From positions 14,462,531 through 14,526,530 of the forward strand of contig NC_091019.1 in the NCBI RefSeq assembly GCF_041296385.1: 64,000 nucleotides of DNA. The letters run 5' to 3'. Made by a program: the position numbers and the translations under genes. Below are positions 46,861 to 59,600 of the stretch, in pieces. Origin of the DNA: Aphelocoma coerulescens. Lineage: Eukaryota > Chordata > Aves > Passeriformes > Corvidae. The first letter of the stretch is position 1, and every line of letters begins with the position of its first letter. A model generated the notes under the pieces. The model had not been told where the DNA came from, made no database searches, and was given only the letters and a program-made list of their open reading frames with translations.

Positions 46861-48338
46861 TGGGGATTGGACTGATTTTTTTCAGAATTTCAAGTATTTT
46901 AGGCCTATCAAAGAAATATTTTCTTTCTAGGTGTTTAATATTAGCTCTCCTTTGGTGTCTTACTTTTGTTTCAGCTCTGACTTCTCTGTAGGGACTGAGT
47001 TAAAATGGGGATATCTTTTGTCATATTTTCTGTCTTCTGGCATCAAGATTTCTGTAGTGATGTTTTTAAAGGCACAGGAAGGCCTCAGGTACATTTCTGT
47101 TCCCCAGATGGAACATGAGTTGTCTTCATCCTTCCATGAAAAGCATTTCCAAAACACCCAGAAGTGACCAGAATCCCGAATAGTTTAAAACTTCTGCTCT
47201 TTTCAAGTTAAGAACCTTGATATGAAAAGGATTTTACTTCACAGCAGATTTTAGTGATGTCTTTAGCACTAGGTACTGTTTTGAAAAGGATGAGAGGAAC
47301 TGTGCTCTGCCACCTGTCTGTGCATCTTTCATACTGACAGTATGTTCCTAACTCTGAACATGCAAAGTTGTACTTCTGAATACTTGAAATTATTTATTAC
47401 CTTTACATGAAGGCTCTACCGTGGTAGTTTTAAACTGTTTTCTATGGCATAACTACTGATGTTCTTTCTCTGTGATCTGTTCTGTGTTTCTTCTTCAGGC
47501 CTGAAAATTATACCTTTTGTAACAGATCACCAAAGTGCTTCCATTCAAAGCTTTGCATGTTAACAATACTGAGTGCTCAAATGCATTTTTATCAGGGGTT
47601 TGTAAGTGAAAAGACAGAGTTTATCACAGTCCTCATTAATTTGGAATGTAAGTTGCATTAACAGCTCGCTTCTGGAATTTCAAGGGCGAGCAAGAGATGG
47701 CATGTGACCTTTCATAGGGAAAGATTTATGTAAGAAGGGAGTTTAGGGGACTAGGGTTCAGGAACCAGCAAATTATGCCAGAATTTTAATGTGTTGCATG
47801 TTTGTACTGTTTAAAGAAAAAGATGGGAAAAGGAGAAGGAGAAAGAGGGCAGATCAGAAGAAGTAAGCTGGGGAGAAAAGTTCCTTTTCCCTTAATAGCT
47901 TAAGGTATAGACTGCTTGATCAGAATTCTTACAGGCTGAAATTCAGGGTTTGGTCTTGGCAATTCACTATGTGTATGTACTGTACAGGAGCAAGAATGTA
48001 ATGTCTAAAAATGTGAAGCTTTATTTTGTGGTCAACTTTTATTCTTAATGGATTAAAGAGTTAAGACATCTTAAAGGTAGAAAAACTGCTGGATGAGGGT
48101 GATGATGATTATTTTAACCTGGCATATTTATTGAAAATGAAAATACAATTAATTGCTGTAGGTGTAAAATTACAGTTTGAAAATGGCTGCGATGTCTTTA
48201 CAACTTCTGTACTTCACTATGTGACAAAACTTTACTACAAAATGAAAGAAAAGAATTGCAAAATACTTCAATTGAAGTACAGGAATAGTTTTGCTTTTGT
48301 AGAAATGACTTTGTTAAGATAACAATGTGAGTGTTTAA

Positions 48339-48360
48339 TAACAACAACAACAACAATAAT
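48339..48360. repeat. ACA trinucleotide microsatellite
   Basis: ACA/CAA units in tandem (acaacaacaacaacaataat) decaying into AAT. Confidence 0.75.
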
Positions 48361-48801
48361 GGCAGTAGTTTTGTTGGAAATATGTCTCTTGTTACTGCCA
48401 GGCATGTATTGTATATATAATGAATAATGAGATCAATTCCTGTTTTACATTGAGCACACTGTGAATGTGCAGTGATTGCCCATGCTCAGCTCACACACAC
48501 AAATACTGTATTAAGTAGTTTGTTGTCTGAGTGATGTCTGTAGTGCATCTGAGTTTAAGTGGCTTCAAAAACCTCCAGAAGCTTCTGATTGGTTTGAATT
48601 CAGTGAGCAGTGCTAGCAATGAGCTTTCCATCATGTTTTTGGGCAGATTGTATGTTATTAAAAGCATACCAAAAGACAAAAATTCCTTTTATTGATGATG
48701 AAGGTCCTTCCCGCTGCCTGTGGCTATCTGAAGCCATTGACACTGGAATAAACTGTCTTACTTTATTACAAAAACAAGGTGTCAGTGTTATTGAGTGACA
48801 G

Positions 48802-49030
48802 TTCACAGAATCACAGAATCAATTAGGTTGGAAAAGACCTTTGAGATCATCCAGTCCAACCTCTGACCGAACACCACCGTGTCAACCAGACCATGGCACT
48901 GAGTGCCACATCCAGTTGTTCCTTGAACACCTCCAGGGACAGGGACTCCACCACCTCCCTGGGCAGCCCAATCCAGTGTCTAATCATCCCTTCCATGAGG
49001 AAGTTCTTCCTAATGTTCTTAAAACCTCTG
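48802..49030 (-). mobile_element. CR1 LINE 3' fragment (antisense)
   Basis: The plus strand begins TTCACAGAATCACAGAATC, the reverse complement of the CR1 octamer end. It continues AGGTTGGAAAAGACCTTTGA, GATCATCCAGTCCAACC, ACCATGGCACTGAGTGCCAC, CACCTCCAGGGACAGGGACT and CCACCACCTCCCTGGGCAGC, ending at CTTCCTAATGTTC. It is one of the less diverged CR1 copies in the window. Confidence 0.92.
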
Positions 49031-52000
49031 AAATCTTGGTAAGTCTGTAAAGCAGATACTATCAGGCACTAGCTGAGGAGGTTACTACTGGTGTTCACTG
49101 TCTGCATGTTTTTAATGTGGTGTCACATTTGTTTATTAGCATTAGTTAATAGGAATTTCACTAGGATACTGAAGGAATATCCTTTTAGTGTTAAGAATTA
49201 TTAAAGGGGGCTTGAAAGAAACTAGATACAGAGTGAAGGGATGTGGTCAAAATCTGCAGTTATTAATTGGAAAATCTGAATCACATTTTAAAATTTTTTC
49301 CTCCTGTGGCTTCAGTATTTTTGCAAAGTTGTCAGTAGTTATCAGTAGCGTATATTGAAACAAGTGATAGTTGTTGAAATCCCATGACCTGATATTTTTC
49401 TGTTTCTTCCTGTTGTGCTAAAGCAGTCAAAAATGCAAGTTCATTTGGGTGTTGAATTGCAGCCACCTCTTGAATAATCTGTTATCTTCAGACAAAACTG
49501 CTCTGCTGAAAGTTGGATGATTTAATAAAAGTCAGCTGTAGGCAGCTAGTGTCCACACCACCTCACCCCAAACCATGGGATTTAGGGACTTACTGCAGTT
49601 CTGCTGTTATGTTGCTGGTTGGATTGAAAAATGTCAACAGAGAATCAGCAGTAATTGCAGTATAAAGTATTGGGAAAATGTGGTGAGCATACTGTACTGG
49701 ATTGGGTTTATTATCAAAGGAAGTGCAGCTTCTGGGTCTTCCCTTGCACGGGAGATTCTTTCAAGTGCTCCTGGGTCTAAACTTTTCACAAAGAAGGCAA
49801 CTTTGCGATTCAGTAACTTTTGTAATTGAATAATTTTGTTTATTTTTCAAATTTATCAGATTACAATAAATTCTACCTCATGATTGCAAACACAGAAAAC
49901 TCTGAGATCCTGAAGAATTGCCCTAGTTTTGAAGGACTGCAGATTCATTTTAAAAAACCAAAACCATTTGGGATGGAATGGTTTTTAGTGGGATGGAAAG
50001 AGTGTTTCCCATCTATCTGTATTGTGTTCAACTTTAGAAATCATGTGAAATAGATTTTATGCATTATAAGTAGAGTTGTAAATCTGTATCACAGGATTTT
50101 TCTGTGGAAGGATTAACAGTGCTTTTTCTGTTGGTGTTTTGTTTTTATTTTTTTACTCATATCTGATGGATGTGAATACTTACTTTTCTAATGCTCATAT
50201 CTTGAACACAGAATTATTCACTTCCCTTTTTTTCCCTTTAAAATTTTGCATTTCTATGATACATCCTTAGTGCACTGTTCCATAAACTTTTAAAAAATTT
50301 TAATCTTTCTCTGTATTTAAGCTGATGATTTCCAGAAGATTCAACTTTACTACTGTGGGCCTTAAGTCTGACTGTTTAATACCTGGAATGTTTGTGAGGC
50401 TTCTGTGAGCTGTTCTGAAAAGGATCCTTTTCTAAAATTTTTGAGAACTTGGATGCCAAATCAGTTGTGCCTGAACTAGAGGTAGATGGAAAGCATTTTT
50501 GGTTTTCAAGTGTTTTCCCAACAGTGGAAAAAAGCTGGTTCTGGGGACACAAGGAGGGACCTGTTGCTGCACCTCTTGGAGGGAGGTACTCCATGGGCTG
50601 TGTGGAGTAATTTTTCTTCGATCCCAGAGGTGACCTGAAGTACAAGTTCATGCCGCATAAGGAGTTGAGTCTGGCTTTCAGAAAATGTTCAGAACCACAT
50701 CATTTCCTTCAGGTAAATTCCTATGGAGGTTTAGAATCCCTCTTGAAAGCAAAATGGAATTACCTGCAGTAAACTCGAACACCGGTTGGCAACATTGGTG
50801 GCCAACATTAGTGGCCTTCTAAGGAAAGTAACCTAAAAAACCTGATAACCTTTTGACATAAAGGAGAGAATATTAAAAACTTTTTAAAAAAGTGTACATC
50901 TCTTAATTCTGAATTAAGAGCTTCCTATTCTGTAATGTAGGGAGAGTCTTTGTAAAGTCAAGTAAAAAGAGAACTAGAAGGATTGGTAGCTTCAGAACAT
51001 GATGAAGTAGAAGTAGTTTTGAGCTACTTTCCTGGATATCGTTATTTAAAAGTGTAGTTGGTAGTGTCAGAGGTCTCAGTCTTTTGTGAACTGGATTCAG
51101 AGTTTTAAAAAGTCACCCGTGTTCCCACAGAGAAACTTAGGGAGCTTATACATATCAAGGACTGTTTGCTGCTGTAACTCTTTGATACTTCCTTTTCCAG
51201 GAAGTCTGGATATCTCTGTTCAGCTCGGTCCTTCTGCCCTTTCTTGCTGTTGGCCTCTCAACCCCAGGCTGTGCTCTGCCTGGAGGGTGTTTGTGCTCAC
51301 TGCTGCCGTGGATGCATTTGTTTGCTGTCCCTTCTTTGTGCCACCTGCCAGCCGTAGAACAACTGGAGGAAGAAGAGATTTGACAGAGATATGACTTAGG
51401 ATAAGCAGATAACGTGGTAATTTGAGACTTTTAACTTAACAAGAGGAGAAGTTCTGACACTGAGTCAATGAAGGAACAGCCCCCTTGGGGTGAAGAAGAG
51501 AGTAGTAGTGACTGTCAAGTAAGGTGACTGCATAAAGGAATGGAAGGAAAGATAACTTCTCTGTGTGGGATACCAGAGGTGAAGGCTAAGAGGAAAACAG
51601 AGGAGGGTGAAGGCTGTTTATTGCATGCTGTCAACAAAATACATGCCAATTCCTAACATACAGAGTTGAAAACATAGCTGTTCTGTTCTTTTTTTGCATG
51701 AAAGAAGGAAACAGGGACTGGATGTCTGGAGAAGAAAGCAGGAATGCAGCAGTGGTTTTGCCTGCCTTTAGAGAGAAGCTGTGTGACTGCTTTTCTCAGA
51801 GCAGTTTAGGGAGGGAATGGTGAAGCTTTTCCATTTATGCCTCCTAATTTTGGAAGGATGCTGAGATGAAATGGTGTAGGGCAGAAGAATGATAGTTCAG
51901 TAGAAGATGCTTTGATAAAGTACATGAGAGGAACACTTGATCTTAAGCAGTGGAATCAGTGACTGGTGATCCTGTTCAAGTATTACAGTCTAATAGATAG

Positions 52001-52837
52001 AGAGCTCCTTTTCCTTACAAAAACTGCAGCTGTAGCCGTGTCTGTATTTGTTCCTCGGTTTCTGGCACATCGTTGCTCTGCTTTCTGAGCTTCTCTGCAG
52101 CTCTCTATAATATGATACTTCCTTTGGCTTTTCACTTGCTGATCTCAGAACTCATAGCTAACCCCGTGTGATTGCAGTTCTTCAGCAGGCTGCCCGTGGG
52201 AATCACAGTGTGTGCTACCTTGGGTGTAAGATTGCTGTTGGGAGTTTACTCCCTGTAGTTTGTATGTCCATTGTACTGAGACCATCTGTTCCTAGATTAT
52301 TTCCAAGAGACAATCACAGAACATTAGGTGTAAATATGGACAAACTGGAGAAAATGCTTCTTGGTAACCCATTGGATTGGCTCTCCCTAAACATCTTGTA
52401 AGATGTATTGCGGGTTTTAAGACAGCAGCAAACTCAAACTGTAAATTAGCAGGGAGCTTAGAGGAAGCCTATTTTTTTTCACTGTAACACTTATTTATGC
52501 TAGCAGACTTCAGTTGTGTCAGACTGAAAATGGTTTCTTATGGTAAAGCCAGGAGAGTAATGCATTCATTGCTGCTGCCTGGGTGTCTGCAGAGGAGGCG
52601 ACACATATGGACTGCTACTACTAATACATAAATTGGATTGCTTCATAACATTGTAGTACAGCTTTGAGAATTTGACAAGAAAATGGTCAACAATTTTAAT
52701 GATTAATCTCAAAATTTTGTGATACAGCTTTAGAGAAAAGATGATTCAATTGGATCTGATGGGTCAGCTATTAAAAGATATTTTAAATGGTTGCGAATTT
52801 CAGCTTTGCCATTGATGTACAGATGGACTGAAGAATG

Positions 52838-53221
52838 AGACACCCTGGAGAGCAGCCTTGTGGAAAGGGACCTGGGGATCACTGCAGTTACAACTTTGTG
52901 AGGGGAGGATGAGGGGCAGGCACTGATCTCTTCTCTCTGGTGCCCAGTAATGGCACCCAAGGGAATGGCCTGAAGCTGAGTCCGGGGGAGGTGTAGATGG
53001 GAGATTAGGGAAAGGTTCTTCCCCCAGAGGATGGTTGGGCACTGAAACAGGCTCCCCAGGGCAGTGGTCACAGCACCAAGCCTGACGGAGTTCAAGCAGT
53101 GTTTGGACAATGCTCTGGGACACGTGGTGTGACTCTTGGGGATGGTACTTTGCAGGGGTTTGGGCTTTGATGATCCTTGTGGGTCCCTTCCAACACAGCA
53201 TATTCTATCATTCGATGATTT
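52838..53221 (+). mobile_element. CR1 LINE 3' fragment, about 380 bp
   Basis: In order: ACACCCTGGAGAGCAGCC, AAAGGGACCTGGGGATC, GGGAATGGCCTGAAGCTGAG, AGGTTCTTCCCCCAGAGG, AACAGGCTCCCCAGGGCAG, GTCACAGCACCAAGCCTGAC, TGTGACTCTTGGGGATGG, GATGATCCTTGTGGGTCCC, and the terminal ATTCTATCATTCGATGAT. It represents a different CR1 subfamily from the copy at 34159. About 150 bp seem to be missing after GGGGATC. Confidence 0.92.
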
Positions 53222-53290
53222 AGGAATCTTTTCACTTCGTTTTCATCTTGCCAAGCTCATCTGTGGTGAATCCCAGAGCTAAAATTTAGC

Positions 53291-53314
53291 AAAAAAAAAA
53301 AAAAAAAAAAAAAA
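53291..53314. repeat. A24 homopolymer
   Basis: Twenty-four consecutive A, the longest homopolymer in the window, 70 bp beyond a CR1 end. CR1 does not end in poly-A, so this run is not its tail. Confidence 0.85.
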
Positions 53315-54071
53315 GAAGTTAAGATTTTTTCAATATTTACTGTAGGACTTAAGAAGGAGGCGAACAAAATTCCTGTTTGTACATGCATTCCTGTGCCCTT
53401 CAGGATGACACAGCGCTACAGTTGTGGTGTATTTGTGGTGTTTCCAAAATTCATCTATAGCACTGTTGCTTCCAAAAAAAGGAACGTGTGAAAAAAGAAG
53501 AGAGTTGCATCAGAAAAGTTATCAGAAATGACCAGCTTTTCTTCACATCCTTCTGTGTGGAAAACCACTGCTGACTTGTCCAAGGAAACCAGTGAGAAAT
53601 ACTGGCAAGGAACTAGCGTGTCCTGGATAAATCATGTGGAGCTTTAATCTGTAGACTTATTTCAATCTATAGGCTTCTTTTGGAAGACTGCTTCTTGCTA
53701 AACTTTTGGTTTCTTTTTTAAATATCACATTATCCATTATATTACTTTTTAACTCACTGCTGTTTGTAGAGAGAGACCGAAATTATCAATAATAATCAGT
53801 CATTTTGAAAATGTGTATGAGAGGCAGAGGCTGGATGCAGCTCATGGCTTCATTTCATGTAGTGATTCCTTGTGTTACTGCTGGAAAATGTTAAGATTGT
53901 ATTTATTATGTGACTTGCAAGAGGAGCAATATGACATTTGAGGAGCTTGTTCTGCCTCTTGTGTCAAAAAAACTTACTAATATTGGGTATATTTTGAAAG
54001 TATTCTCAAATGTATGGTGATTTCAATTCCACCAGTTCGCCTTTAAATAATGGAATTTTATCTTTCAGCAG

Positions 54072-54157
54072 GACCAACAGAAGGTTTGGGGAAAATAATA
54101 CAAAGATTTCCCCAGAAGGACTGGGAAGACACTCCTTTTCCACAGGGAATAGAGTTG
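54072..54157 (+). CDS. SBF2: SBF2 (MTMR13) coding exon 2
   Basis: This 86-bp exon follows acceptor CTTTCAGCAG and ends GAGTTG/GTAAGT. With the last base of exon 1 it encodes 29 codons: [29 protein letters not shown]. The human counterpart contains [27 protein letters not shown], so only a few residues differ. It continues the uDENN domain and ends in phase 0. Two CAG acceptors lie in tandem (54066-54068 and 54069-54071); use of the first would add one Ala codon in frame. The distal one is chosen because it gives exactly 47 residues over exons 1-2, as in human. The next human exon (starting FCQPGGW) was not found before the window end. Confidence 0.95.
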
Positions 54158-56511
54158 GTAAGTTTGCATTACTTTTTGCAATCTTTAGAATTCCTTTCAC
54201 ATGCAGTTGGAAGATACATCTGCCTTCATGTAATGAGCTGTATTATTTAACCCAACAGGAAATGGGTAGAAATTATGTGAGCAGAGGGGATAAATAATAG
54301 GTTTAAGAACAATAATTTTGGCTAACAGAAGATAATTTGTTCTGGTATGCACAGCTAAGTAAATATTCCTAGATGATAGAAAATGTCTGCTGCAAATTTA
54401 TAATTTAATGTGTTTAAAGAAATGCTTATTTGTGTCCCTGTGTTTTTGTGAGCATCCTTCAGATGGCAGATGACTTCTCATTGACATGTTCAAATAATTA
54501 CAAATGTGTATTTGTATAATGTAGATTAAAAAATAAATTAATATAGTATCCCAATAAACTGGATTTATTAAAATGGTCAGCAAGGCTGGTGTGCAGGGAT
54601 CTATTTTAAAGAGAGAATTCCCAAGATGCTGCTTCTTTCCCTTCCTTGGTCTCTTATTGTGGGATGCAATGAGAAGGTGTCTATTACTCATCTGGATCAG
54701 GGATTCACTCAACAGCTGTCTCTAAAAATCCTGAAAAGAAACGAAGGACTGTGGTCATATTCTGAAATTAGGTTTCTGAGAAGTCAGAGTGAAACTTTTA
54801 CTGCCGTGAACTTGGTAACTTCTGGGACAGGATGAGCTAGAGGAGGAGATGGGCTGTAGGAAATGTTGCAATAGGAGTCTTTGTACTGTGGGGCAAAATC
54901 AGCTGCAGAGGAAAAGGCACCAACTCTTGCTGAGTTTATTGCACAGATACAGCAAGCAGAGCAGGCTTTTACCTATCAGGCAGTGTTCAGCTCCTTGCTC
55001 CATGCCACTGCCATGTGCTGTGCTCTCCGTGAAGGACAGGGAAGGGGATTCTGGTGTTTGCTGCTCTCTCCCTGGCGCAGCAGAGGTGCATTTGCTCACT
55101 GGGCTGGTGTACACGGCTGGGCACTCATTTTCTCTGGTTCTGTGGTTTCATTTCTTCACAGCCTGGCATCAGCCTGGGGTTTCAGGGCTTGCCATGCCCT
55201 GATCATGGGGGCGAGCACGATTTCTCACACACGTGATGGGGAGTTGCAGCCTCTGTGGTGCACTTGCATAACACCAGGTTTGGCAATGCAGAGCTCTGCT
55301 GAAACGAGGGAAGCTCTGAGGTTCAACCAGGAGGGTTGATCTTGCCTCAAACAACCGCAGAGGCTGAGTCATGGTAAAATTTACTCTGTCATACAGATCT
55401 TCCTTACCTAGCTCAGAGAAAGCAATGGGTCTGACTTCCAGTGATGATGTGAGATACATAAGCACAGCTTCTCTTAAAGCAGTGAATCTTAATCTGTGCC
55501 TGGGTGTTACCTCCCATTTAAGTTTTAGCACTGAAAGAAAGTAAGATTTTAGCACTAACAGAAACACCTTTCTAAAGGCACTTTTTTTTTTTTTTGGATG
55601 GGACAAAACATTATTTCTCTATCGGTTCTCAAATGACTCGTTAGGCAAAGCCATTAAGACATTAAACTTTCCAAATAAAACAAAATCTGACAATTTAAGA
55701 ACATTGATTCAGCCAGTTGGCAAAATCAGTCAAGTTTTGATCTGCTTTCCAAGTGTGGTAAATAAAATTTTAGTTAATGAAGATCGAGGAGTTAGAGATA
55801 CTGCAAAGATCAAGTACTAAAGTAAATCACTTAGGAAAGTCAGATTTTGTCAGGAATTTTTGTCAAGGTTTTGGATGAGTCTAACACGAATCAACATTAA
55901 TTCATGGTAAGGAAAGAAGAAAAGCTGCATTACCATGTTCTGTTTGTCACTTTAAGGGCAGATTTAATATCATTAAGGGGGTAATAGGCAAACCTAAGGA
56001 AAAAGAGATAAAAGGTAAGAATGGAATAATTGACAAATGTAAATGAGACTGAAGAGAGACGTATTTATTCATAGCACTTAGTTCTATGAGAAGTTTGAGT
56101 TAATATCCTCTTAAATGTACTTGCTCTCCTTTGAAAAATCTTCATGGAATGATATGGTTTCTGTTAAATGGAAAAAGAAGCAATGGTTTGTATCTGAAAA
56201 ACATCTCAAGCTCTCTTCACTGTGTTCTCATGAAGGAAAAAGGTGAAGGCTTTTCCTGCTTAATGATAGGATTGAAGGGAGATTTGATGTTTGACTCTTG
56301 TCTTCTGTCAAAGATGGTTCTCCTGCTGTGAAAACGTTCAGCTGATTATTGGTGATGATCTCAGCTCTTTTGTAAAGTGAATTCTCTGCCTGAGAATTTA
56401 GACATTTGTGGGGTTTTTCTAGTTGTTTGGTTGTTTTGAGGTTTCTTTTTTTCATATAAGACAGGTTGAATGGGGTAATTTGTATTGGTATGTAATGGGT
56501 GATACATTCAC

Positions 56512-56690
56512 AGATCACAGGATCATAGAACAGCCCAGGTTGGAAAGGACCTGGAAACGTGATTTGGTCCAGCCTGTCATGGAAAAGGAAGCATAGCTGA
56601 GATTATCTACCACCCTGTCCAGTCTCACCTCAGAAACCTCCAGCATGAGAACTCCACTGTGTCCCTAAATGATCTAATGGTTATTTCCTA
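56512..56690 (-). mobile_element. CR1 LINE 3' fragment (antisense), diverged
   Basis: The plus strand reads CAGATCACAGGATCATAGAA, then AGGTTGGAAAGGACCTGG, the reverse complement of a CR1 terminus. It continues ACCACCCTGTCCAGTCTCAC and CTCCAGCATGAGAACTCCAC with many changes. The far end is uncertain. Confidence 0.8.
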
Positions 56691-59600
56691 TTCATACTGT
56701 TAATGGCATTTTATGAAACAAGACCAAGTGAAAATAGTGGAAAAGACCTATGCATACCCCCACCCCTCAAGCTTTTTTAGTGCTTTAAGATGGAAAATGC
56801 CTTCTTGGACCCCTTGGGGTCTCTGTAGCTTGTAGAGATGCCATTAGTCCAAGCTCCAGCCAAAAACTGATAGACAAAAATCCTCTGAGAGTTTTTTAGA
56901 GGGCTCTTCTCTTTGCCCAGCCCTGCATACCCCCTATCCTTCTGGGCTTGAATTCATGTGATCAGATTTCCAAGACATAAATTAAGGCAATGTAAAGAAT
57001 GAAGTTGTGTGGGTAATTTTAAAGTTAAATAAGAAAACCACATCAAATAATATTTTTCATTTTTGTTGAGCCCAGCTTTGATAAACAGGCTCCCATGGGA
57101 CACACGGGGCCTACTGGACCTGCCTTTGACTGAGTGAAAAGGGATCGTTCTGAGAACATCTTCTCTAGGAATGATGGCCCAATTTCACCTTTTACTTTGA
57201 CTGTATTTGTAGTTTTGGTAATTTGACACAAATATGCAGAGAATTGGGTCATTATAAAACGTAATTGCAGTTCGAACTTCGCTGAAGGGTGTTGTATTTG
57301 GTGTATGTGTGTTCTGTATTAAAGGATAAAGAGGTACTCAAACTGTGTCTATTTTTATGTGAACAGCATGGTAGCTATGTTCTGGTCACAAACACATGAA
57401 GTTGGGAGTAAACAGATTGTCCAAAATTCAACAGAAATATATGCAATTTTATTCAAGTCAAGTACTTTAATTTGTTGTGTTCAATAAACTGTGTGTCTTC
57501 TGGTTGTCAGTGGGGAGCAAAGCCGTGAGTCTCTGCTGAGGGAACAATGCTGCCAGTAGGTGTTGGTCAGTGTGTCTTCTTACACTTCCTACTTGTCTGC
57601 ATCTCCTCAAGTGATCTAAACAGATTTTTCTTAACCTTGTACTTTTTGCATTTGCCATTTCACTAAAGGCTTTACAGCTTTAAATGTTGTTCTGTTTATA
57701 ACTGAATGCAGAAACTTTGATAAGCCACCTGCAAATTGCTGTGAAACATACCTGAAGTCTTTTGTAATGGATTATTGATAACTACAGTGGCTATTAAGGG
57801 TCTGAAGACTTTTTTTACCATTTGTTGAATTGTGTGATGTAACTGTGAATAAGGTAGGATATTTCTTAATGTTATATATCATACATACTGAGTGTTACTT
57901 CAGAACCAATAAAATGCTCTTCTTCCATTTGCTAGAACCTTTTGTGGGCTATTCAAGAGAAATGTAAGGAACAATTTCAGTTTAGAATCTGAGCATCTTC
58001 AGTTTACTGACAAATAGCAGTCCATCTGCAATTTATTGACAAATGCAAGTCAGAGTGAGTTTCTTCCAGTTCCATAGAAGTAAGCTGAAGAGAGATTTAC
58101 GCTCATTCTTAAAGTTAATAAAGTATTTGGCTCAGAAGAGCATTTCAGTCATTGGTTTTGACCAGTCTGATAGCTGCCCCCTATGATATTTTAAATGAAC
58201 ATGTTTGGGTATCCTTCTCCATAGTCTGTCTTAGAGAAGTGGTTTCAGATGCAGCTTAAGTTTAAAAATAACCCTGTGAAGTCAGCTGAGACATATAGAG
58301 CAGTTTAAAATTAGGACAATAAAACTTCTTGTTCTTGCTTGTAGAAAGAATGCTTGAGAGTGTATGTTGTTTGAATGAGTTAGCTTTACATTTCTGCATA
58401 TTTTTCTTATTTCTAATCCAGTTTTAATTCCACTGTGTAACTTTCTAGACATCGTAATTAGTTATACATCAGAGGAAGCTTTGTATGGTATGTAATGTTA
58501 CACTGTAAAGTCATTTTTGTCCCAGGGCTAAATTAGCTAAACTAAGTGTCATCTTCATTACTCAGTGTTGGGAGGCTGATCTTAATGAGGCCAATGAAAG
58601 TCATACCTAGAAATGTACATTGTCTTAAGTTTAAACTGGATATAATGTGTTTCTGCAGTTGGTGTGGAGCAGGGAAGGAAATTTTCCACTGTAACTGGTG
58701 GTGGTGGTAGCAGTAGTGTCATGATTTAGTAATTTGCATTTCAAGTATGTGCAAGTATAGAAATTAGCATGTATTTCTAGACAAGATAATCACCTATCCA
58801 AAGAATTACTTAAATTATAAAATTTATTTTTAATTGGTAAAAAATGCTATTTAATACAACCATTTGAAGACCACTTACACAAGTTATGAGACTAAGAGAG
58901 AAAGAAAGGCTGCGTGTGTCCCTTTGGGATCTGGAAGGTTGCCTGCTTCCTTCTAAAGGAGGAGTTGGAGTTGATGGAATCAGCTTATTCCTCCTTTGTG
59001 TACAGCCCTTTGCTATGAAGCTTAGCACTTCTGCACCTTTGACTGGCTTCAGATAGGAACTCGTAAATGGATGTGGAGTGTGTCTTTTATGAAAAACCAA
59101 AGTCAACTTTCAAATTCCAACTAACCTGAGATACAAAAGGAACCCCCAAATGCATGAGAGGAAGGAATGGGATTTTCAAAGTATATTTGTATTTTGACTG
59201 ACCTAGTCGGTCTTGTACAAATTTCCACTTCATTTTGACATACATAATTTATGAGTTACAGCTCTACCTCCAGATCTTAACTGATACTTACTTCTGTTGG
59301 AGCTGCACAGTTGGAATGGGGAGAGAAAAGCTATGAAAACGCCCCCACCAAAACCCAGCTCATTTGTCTTCAAGGCTGCACTCAATTGAAGACATTTAAA
59401 AGTAGGCCAGATTTTAGAGTAGAAAAGTTTTACAGAACTCCTAAACTTCTGGAAATTTCCAATGCAGAGTCTCTGGAAATTATGACACATTCAGTCAAAA
59501 GCAATACTTTTAAAATTCAAGTGCTGATCTCTTAGTATTATTTTTGTTTTGCCACCTTGGTGTAAGGCATCTTTTCTGAGAAAAAAATATGATGTTTGAA

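Larger units (their letters stand above)
8034..54071 (+). other. SBF2: SBF2 intron 1 (about 46 kb)
   Basis: The intron runs from donor GTAGGTG to acceptor TTTCAGCAG. I saw no other recognisable protein-coding exon on either strand; the open frames inside are short and unlike known proteins. Apart from separately listed elements, the stretches 8500-18818, 20200-34158, 34665-37374, 37639-40530, 41729-48801, 49031-52837 and 53222-54071 appear to be ordinary AT-rich intronic DNA with T-rich and TG-rich low-complexity tracts. By eye, the sense strand carries more T than A and more G than C. Confidence 0.85.

Noticed and set aside
54881..55339. 152-codon open frame in SBF2 intron 2
   Set aside because: No known domain and no good splice-site framing. 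It sits in a mildly GC-rich stretch, so it is most likely chance.
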